A stretch of DNA of 18,314 nucleotides from RUG472 sp045224495 (GTDB lineage Bacteria; Bacillota; Clostridia; Christensenellales; CAG-138). The stretch is taken from positions 1 to 18,314 of the forward strand of contig JBGVAK010000095.1 of assembly GCA_045224495.1 (NCBI GenBank), given 5' to 3'. The position numbers and the translations under genes were made by a program. This document shows positions 13,490 through 18,314 of this stretch, piece by piece. Within the stretch, counting starts at the first letter, position 1. The number at the start of each line of letters is the position of its first letter. The notes below the pieces were generated by a model. The model saw nothing but the letters and a program-made list of their open reading frames with translations, did not search any database and was not told where the DNA came from.

Positions 13490-15106
13490 ATGAGAAGAAC
13501 CAAAAAAGCTATCACCGTTTTACCCGTCGTACTGCTGTTGCTGCTCGTCGCCACGGCCTTCGCCTTCGCCGCGGAGGAGGGCGACGCCGAAGTGCCTTCC
13601 CGCTTCTATCAGACCTTCTGGTCGCTGCTCCCCGCCGTCATCGCCATCGGCCTCGCTTTGGCCACCAAGGAGGTGTACACCTCCCTGTTCGTGGGCATCG
13701 TGGTGGGGGGCCTCCTCTATTCCGACTTCACTTTCGAAGGGACCCTCACCCACATCTTCAACGACGGCATCGCAGCGTCCCTGGCGGACAGCTACAACGT
13801 GGGCATCCTGGTCTTTCTGGTCATATTGGGCATCCTGGTGATCCTGATGAACAAGGCCGGGGGCTCCGCCGCCTTCGGGCGCTGGGCCGCGTCCCGCATC
13901 AAGTCCCGGGCCGGCGCGCAGCTGGCTATCATCGCCCTGGGCGTGCTGATCTTCGTGGACGACTACTTCAACTGCCTCACCGTGGGCTCCGTCATGCGGC
14001 CCGTGTCCGACAAGAGCCGCATCAGCCGGGCCAAGCTCGCCTACCTCATCGACGCCACGGCGGCGCCGGTGTGCATCATCGCGCCGGTGTCCTCCTGGGC
14101 GGCGGCGGTCAGCTCCTACGTGGAGGACGGCAACGGCCTGTACCTGTTCATCAAGGCCATCCCCTTCAACTTCTACGCCATCCTCACCATCGCCATGATG
14201 ATCTTCCTGGCTCTCACCAATCTGGACTTCGGCCCCATGGCCAAGCATGAGCGGAACGCTCGGGAGAAGGGCGACATCTTCTCCGGCGTCAAAGCCATGG
14301 CCGACGCCGCCAATGAGACCGCCAACCCCAAGGGCAAGGTCCTGGATCTGGTGCTGCCCATCGTGGTGCTGATCGCCTGCTGCGTCACCGGTATGATCTA
14401 CTCCGGCGGCTTCTTCGAGGGGGCCGGCTTCGTGCAGGCCTTCTCCGATTCCGACGCCTCCGTGGGCCTCATGCTGGGCTCCGCCGTGGCCCTGGTGGTC
14501 ACCGTGATCTACTACCTCATCCGCCGGGTCGTCCCCTTCAAGGAGATCGCCGCCAGCATCCCCGAGGGGTTCAAGTCCATGGTCCCCGCCATTCTGATCC
14601 TGACCTTCGCCTGGAGCCTCAAGGCCATGACCGACAGCCTGGGCGCCAAGCAGTTCGTGGAGGCCCTGGTGAAGGAGTCCGCCTCTGGGTTCCAGTCCTT
14701 CCTGCCCGCCATCGTGTTCGTCATCGCCTGCGCCCTCTCCTTCGCCACCGGCACCAGCTGGGGCACCTTCGGCATCCTCATCCCCATCACGTTGGGCGTG
14801 TTCCCCCTGACGGATCCCCTGGGCGTGGTGTGCGTGTCCGCCTGTATGGCGGGGGCGGTCTGCGGCGACCACTGCTCGCCCATCTCCGATACCACCATCA
14901 TGGCCAGCGCCGGGGCCCAGTGCGACCACGTGACCCACGTGTCCACCCAGCTGCCCTACGCCATGACCACGGCGGCGGCCAGTTTCTTTGCGTACCTCTT
15001 CGCCGGCTTCGTGCCCAAGGCGGTCATCGCCCTGCCGGTGGCCCTGCTCCTCATGATCGGCACCCTCTTCCTCATGAAGGGACTCGTGGCCAAGCGGCAG
15101 AAGTAA
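13490..15106 (+). CDS. NhaC-family transporter, probable lysine importer (LysW-like)
   Basis: This 538-residue multi-pass membrane protein belongs to the NhaC Na+/H+ antiporter superfamily. Conserved blocks include DDYFNCLTVGSVMRPVSDK, the following DATAAPVCIIAPVSSW, and near the C-terminus GDHCSPISDTTIMAS. Residues 8-28 form an extra N-terminal hydrophobic stretch ending AFAFAAEE, signal-peptide-like. ATG 13490 is chosen because AAGGAG lies 6 bases upstream; an in-frame ATG at 13439 falls inside the terminator stem. NhaC-type genes behind lysine riboswitches are established candidate lysine transporters (called LysW in comparative work), so lysine import is the best prediction, whereas the name by homology alone would be Na+/H+ antiporter. 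Expression should fall when lysine is plentiful. Confidence 0.92.
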   Translation: MRRTKKAITVLPVVLLLLLVATAFAFAAEEGDAEVPSRFYQTFWSLLPAVIAIGLALATKEVYTSLFVGIVVGGLLYSDFTFEGTLTHIFNDGIAASLADSYNVGILVFLVILGILVILMNKAGGSAAFGRWAASRIKSRAGAQLAIIALGVLIFVDDYFNCLTVGSVMRPVSDKSRISRAKLAYLIDATAAPVCIIAPVSSWAAAVSSYVEDGNGLYLFIKAIPFNFYAILTIAMMIFLALTNLDFGPMAKHERNAREKGDIFSGVKAMADAANETANPKGKVLDLVLPIVVLIACCVTGMIYSGGFFEGAGFVQAFSDSDASVGLMLGSAVALVVTVIYYLIRRVVPFKEIAASIPEGFKSMVPAILILTFAWSLKAMTDSLGAKQFVEALVKESASGFQSFLPAIVFVIACALSFATGTSWGTFGILIPITLGVFPLTDPLGVVCVSACMAGAVCGDHCSPISDTTIMASAGAQCDHVTHVSTQLPYAMTTAAASFFAYLFAGFVPKAVIALPVALLLMIGTLFLMKGLVAKRQK

Positions 15107-15129
15107 GCTTTCCCCACAGGACAAATCAA

Positions 15130-15149
15130 GGACGTTCTTGCGAACGTCC
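15130..15149. terminator. Hairpin between convergent transporter and guaA genes
   Basis: GGACGTTC (15130-15137) and GAACGTCC (15142-15149) form an 8-bp stem with a TTGC loop, 23 bases past the transporter stop and 24 bases past the guaA stop on the other strand. The following + strand bases are T-rich but broken (CTGTATGTGTTTT). It probably serves both genes. Confidence 0.65.
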
Positions 15150-15173
15150 CTGTATGTGTTTTGGGAGAAAATA

Positions 15174-16721
15174 TCATTCCAGTTCGATGGTGGCGGGGGG
15201 CTTGCTGGTGAGGTCGTAGAGGACCCGGTTGACGCCGGGGACGGTGTTGACGATGCGGGTCATGCACACCTCCAAAAGGTCGTAGGGCAGCCGCGCCGCC
15301 GTAGCGGTCATGTAATCGGAGGTCAGCACGGCCCGCAGGGCCACGGCGCAGTCGTAGGTCCGATGGTCGCCCATGACGCCCACGGAACGAAGGTTGGTGA
15401 GGGCGGCGAAGAACTGGCCCGCGCCGGTGTCGATATGGAAGCGAGAGAGCTCCTCCTGGAAGATGGCGTCCGCCTCCTGGACCATGCGGACCTTCTCGGG
15501 TGTCACCTCCCCGGCGATGCGCACGCCGAGACCGGGGCCGGGGAAGGGCTGCCGGTACACCAGCGCCCGGGGCAGGCCCAGCTCCAGGCCCAGCTGCCGC
15601 ACCTCGTCCTTGAAGAGGGTCCGAAGGGGCTCCACGATCCCCTCGAAGCGGATGCCCTTGGGGAGGCCGCCCACGTTATGGTGGGACTTGATGACGGCCC
15701 CGTCGCTGCCCGCGCCGGACTCCACCACGTCGGGGTAGATGGTGCCCTGAGCAAACAGCGCTATGTCCCCCAGGCCCTTGGCCGTTTCCTCGAAGGTGTG
15801 GATGAACTGCTCCCCGATGATCTTCCGCTTCTGCTCGGGATCAGTGACCCCTTTCAGGGCGGCAAAGAACCGGTCTTGGGCGTCCACGCCCACGAAATCC
15901 AAATCGAAATCGCCGCCGGGGCCGAAGATGGCTTTCACCTGCTCGCTCTCGTTCTTGCGCAGAAGGCCGTGGTCCACGAACACGCAGGTCAGCTGCTTGC
16001 CCACGGCCCGGGACAGCAGCGCGGCGGTCACGGAGGAGTCCACGCCCCCGGACAAAGCCAGCAGGACCCGCTTGGTGCCGATTCGCTCTTGCAGGCGCTG
16101 TATCTGCTCCGTCACGAAGGAGGACATCTGCCAGGTGCCCTGGCAGCCGCACACCTCCCGGACGAACCGGCGGAGCATGGCGGCACCCTCCGGGGTATGG
16201 GCAACCTCGGGATGGAGCTGCACCGCGTACAGACGCTTCGCCCGATCCTCCATGGCGGCCACGGGGCAGTCCGGCGTGTGGGCCGTCACCGTGAACCCGG
16301 GCGGCACCGCGGTGATCCGGTCCGTGTGGCTCATCCAGCAGCTGGTCTTTTTGGGCACGTCCCGAAGCAGGGGCGAATCGCCGTCGTCGACGAACAGGGC
16401 CGTGCCGCCGTACTCGGAGGTGTCCGCGGGGGCCACCTGCCCGCCCAGAAGGTGGGCCATGAGCTGGGCTCCGTAGCAGATGCCCAGCACCGGCACGCCC
16501 AGGGAAAAGAGCTCGGGGGAGCAGGTGGGGGAGGCCGGGTCGTAGACGCTGTTGGGGCCGCCGGTCAGGATGATGCCCTTGGGCGCCCGTTCCTTCAGCG
16601 CTTCGATGGAGGTGGTGTGCGGTAAGATCTCAGAGTATACCTGGCACTCCCGCACGCGGCGGGCGATGAGCTGCTTGTACTGGCCGCCGAAATCCAGAAT
16701 GAGGATGGTTTCCTGTCCCAT
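15174..16721 (-). CDS. guaA: GMP synthase (glutamine-hydrolysing)
   Basis: GuaA converts XMP to GMP in the cytoplasm using ATP and glutamine. The 515 residues hold a class I amidotransferase domain with nucleophile Cys82 in GICYGAQ and partners His170 and Glu172 in LHPEV. The ATP-pyrophosphatase domain follows with P-loop SGGVDSS (224-230), then the dimerisation domain ending SKPPATIELE, the standard terminus. Domain order and length are normal. I chose ATG 16721 (MGQETILILD) since AAAGGAG lies 6 bases upstream; an in-frame ATG at 16736 would overlap the glmS stop and adds five residues unlike the family. glmS ends 11 bases upstream, so co-transcription is likely. It is convergent with the lysine transporter gene. 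Confidence 0.97.
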   Translation of the reverse strand: MGQETILILDFGGQYKQLIARRVRECQVYSEILPHTTSIEALKERAPKGIILTGGPNSVYDPASPTCSPELFSLGVPVLGICYGAQLMAHLLGGQVAPADTSEYGGTALFVDDGDSPLLRDVPKKTSCWMSHTDRITAVPPGFTVTAHTPDCPVAAMEDRAKRLYAVQLHPEVAHTPEGAAMLRRFVREVCGCQGTWQMSSFVTEQIQRLQERIGTKRVLLALSGGVDSSVTAALLSRAVGKQLTCVFVDHGLLRKNESEQVKAIFGPGGDFDLDFVGVDAQDRFFAALKGVTDPEQKRKIIGEQFIHTFEETAKGLGDIALFAQGTIYPDVVESGAGSDGAVIKSHHNVGGLPKGIRFEGIVEPLRTLFKDEVRQLGLELGLPRALVYRQPFPGPGLGVRIAGEVTPEKVRMVQEADAIFQEELSRFHIDTGAGQFFAALTNLRSVGVMGDHRTYDCAVALRAVLTSDYMTATAARLPYDLLEVCMTRIVNTVPGVNRVLYDLTSKPPATIELE

Positions 16722-16732
16722 GCTGTCTCCTT

Positions 16733-18115
16733 TCACTCCACGGTGACGCTCTTGGCAAGGTTTCTTGGCTTATCCACGTCCAGGCCCTTGGACACGCTGG
16801 TGTAGTAGGCCAGAAGCTGCAGGGGGATGATGGCCAGGGATGCCATGAAATGGGGGTCCGTCTCGGGCACGAAGAGGGAGAAGTCCACGAAGGAGCGCAC
16901 CGACTGGCTGCTCTCCCCCGCGATGCCCACCAAATACGCGCCGCGAGCCCGGCATTCGGCCATGTTGCTGACGGTCTTCTCCAGCACGTCCTGCTGGGTC
17001 AGGGACCCGACGATCAGCGTGCCCTCCTCCACCAGGCTGATGGTGCCGTGCTTCAGTTCCCCGGCGGCGTAGGCCTCGCTGTGGATGTAGGAGATCTCCT
17101 TCATCTTCAAACTCCCCTCCAGGCAGACGGCGTAATCGAGGCCCCTTCCGATGAAGAAGATGTCCCGGGCGTTGGCGTGGCGGGACGCAAACCACTGGAT
17201 GCGGGCCTTGTCCTGCAGTGCTTTGGTCATCTTGTCGGGCAGGGACAAAAGCTCGCCGATCAGGGCTGCATACTTCTCTTTGCTCAGCTTCCCTTTTACC
17301 AACGCCAGCTCCGTGGCGAAGGCGTACAGGGCGCACAGCTGGGCGCTGTAGGCCTTGGTGGTGGCCACGGCGATCTCCGGCCCCGCCAGGGTGTAGAGCA
17401 CGTGGTCCGCCTCCCGGGCGATGGAGGAGCCTACCACGTTGACCACGGCCAAAGTGGGCACGCCCATGGCTCTCGCCGCCCGCAGGGCAGCCAGGCTGTC
17501 CGCCGTCTCTCCGGACTGGGAGATGACGATGACCAGGGCCCCCGGCCCCAAGAGGCGCTTGCGGTAGCGGAACTCGCTGGCCAGCTCCACCCGGACCGGC
17601 ACTTCGGCCAAATCCTCGATGACGTATTGGGCGGCCATGCCCACGTGCCAGGCGGAGCCGCAGGCCACGATCTCCACGCTTTCGACGGCGGAGAGCTGCT
17701 CCCGGGAAATGCCCACGGCGGAAAGATCGATCCGCCCGTCGTGAACGAGGCTGTTCAGGGTGTCCTGGACGGCCCGGGGCTGCTCGTGGATCTCCTTGAT
17801 CATGAAGTGCTTGTAGCCGCCCTTTTGGGCCGCCTCGGCGCTCCAGGTCACGTGGGTCAGAGGCAGCGTGACCTCGTCCCCATTCAAATCGAAGAAGTGG
17901 GCCTCCCCGGGCAGGAGCCGGGCGGACTGGTGGTTGTCGATGTAGTACACGTCCCGGGTGTGCTGCAGCAGGGCCGGCACGTCGGAGGCCAGGAAGGTCT
18001 CCCCCTCGGAGACGCCGATGACCAGGGGGCTGTCCTTGCGGGCGGCGTAGATCTCCCCGGGATAGTCCTTGAACATGAGGGCCAGGGCGTAGCTCCCCCG
18101 GACCCGGACCATCAT
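16733..18115 (-). CDS. glmS: GlmS, part after the in-frame stop (isomerase domains)
   Basis: This open frame covers most of glucosamine-fructose-6-phosphate aminotransferase, which makes glucosamine-6-phosphate from fructose-6-phosphate and glutamine for cell-wall precursors. It holds the end of the glutaminase domain (MMVRVRGSYALALMF, SPLVIGV, FLASD) and two SIS sugar-isomerase domains: CGSAWHVG and SQSGETADS in the first, GRGLDYAVCLEGSLKMKE in the second, with the canonical end KPRNLAKSVTVE. The ATG at 18115 is merely the first Met after an in-frame TAA (18146-18148); it is inside a conserved block and has no good ribosome binding site, so it is not a natural start. Alone this piece lacks the catalytic N-terminal Cys and could not use glutamine. 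It is followed by guaA after 11 bases. Confidence 0.95.
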   Translation of the reverse strand: MMVRVRGSYALALMFKDYPGEIYAARKDSPLVIGVSEGETFLASDVPALLQHTRDVYYIDNHQSARLLPGEAHFFDLNGDEVTLPLTHVTWSAEAAQKGGYKHFMIKEIHEQPRAVQDTLNSLVHDGRIDLSAVGISREQLSAVESVEIVACGSAWHVGMAAQYVIEDLAEVPVRVELASEFRYRKRLLGPGALVIVISQSGETADSLAALRAARAMGVPTLAVVNVVGSSIAREADHVLYTLAGPEIAVATTKAYSAQLCALYAFATELALVKGKLSKEKYAALIGELLSLPDKMTKALQDKARIQWFASRHANARDIFFIGRGLDYAVCLEGSLKMKEISYIHSEAYAAGELKHGTISLVEEGTLIVGSLTQQDVLEKTVSNMAECRARGAYLVGIAGESSQSVRSFVDFSLFVPETDPHFMASLAIIPLQLLAYYTSVSKGLDVDKPRNLAKSVTVE

Positions 18116-18145
18116 GCGGTTGATGGCGTCGATGGGGCCGATGTG

Positions 18146-18314
18146 TTACTTCCTATAATAATAGTCCACCAGCTTGATGGCCACCTCGGTGTCCGTGCCG
18201 CTGTAAAAGCGGTAGCCGTTCTTCAGAAGCTTCTGCTTGATCTCGGCGTAGTTCTCGATGATGCCGTTGTGGACGCCCACCACCTCGGAGCCCATCTCGT
18301 CCATGTCGTTGGCG
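18146..18314 (-). pseudogene. glmS: GlmS, N-terminal fragment up to in-frame TAA
   Basis: Reading from the window edge, the - strand encodes part of the glutaminase domain: VVGVHNGIIENYAEIKQKLL, then YSGTDTEVAIKLVDYYYRK and TAA at 18148-18146. The reading frame is the same on both sides of the stop, and the residues after it (HIGPIDAINRMMVRV) continue the GlmS alignment with no gap. Thus one base change, for example a TAC sense codon turned TAA, would explain it. The real start and catalytic Cys lie outside the window. A sequencing or assembly error is as likely as a true nonsense mutation, because glmS is normally essential without external amino sugar. Confidence 0.88.

Noticed and set aside
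13520..15124. A 534-codon - strand frame opposite the NhaC-family gene
   Set aside because: It has His/Gly/Asp-biased shadow composition and no start context; the + strand gene has family motifs and a riboswitch.

Overview
The window looks like a chromosome segment from a Gram-positive, high-GC-core member of the Clostridia (Oscillospirales-like is my guess, not proven). The reasons are purine-rich AGGAGG-type ribosome binding sites, a transcription-attenuating lysine riboswitch, a fused ThrE-type exporter, and an MBOAT/DHHW acylation pair. From about 7480 onward the DNA is clearly GC-rich. The left part (1-7250) is more mixed: the ABC transporter genes (1-4292) and the stretch with the regulator and integrase remnants (5784-7250) are visibly AT-richer, with a GC-rich two-gene block (4403-5783) between them.

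Region 1 (1-4292, + strand): an ABC exporter operon of two paralogous ATPases, the first cut by the window edge, and one 890-residue permease. The permease has a predicted extracytoplasmic region of about 620 residues built partly of two different tandem repeat arrays. Region 2 (4403-5783, + strand): a PlsC-like acyltransferase and a GNAT acetyltransferase. Region 3 (5797-7482): a decayed integration locus. It holds an Xre regulator, two diverged integrase C-terminal remnants facing away from each other, a tandem 11-bp repeat, a terminator, an intact tRNA-Arg(CCG) with encoded CCA, and an orphan 5' half of a second tRNA-Arg behind a perfect consensus promoter. This marks the right-hand edge of accessory DNA next to the conserved chromosome.

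Region 4 (7483-11722, - strand): a tight three-gene cell-surface acylation cassette. An AlgI-like MBOAT acyltransferase is followed by a DHHW (AlgJ/AlgX-like) protein and a membrane-anchored protein with TPR-like and RCC1-like repeats. The MBOAT promoter lies so close to the start codon that the mRNA may be leaderless. Region 5 (11807-15106): a ThrE-type exporter (- strand) diverges from an NhaC-family transporter (+ strand) that sits behind a complete lysine riboswitch with visible terminator and antiterminator, so the second gene is probably a lysine importer. Region 6 (15174-18314, - strand): glmS then guaA, two glutamine amidotransferase genes spaced like an operon. In this sequence glmS carries an in-frame TAA at 18146-18148.

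The strongest items to follow up are the repeat-bearing ABC permease, the tRNA-Arg/orphan-half/integrase scar, the leaderless-looking MBOAT cassette with its RCC1-like partner, the riboswitch leader and the interrupted glmS.
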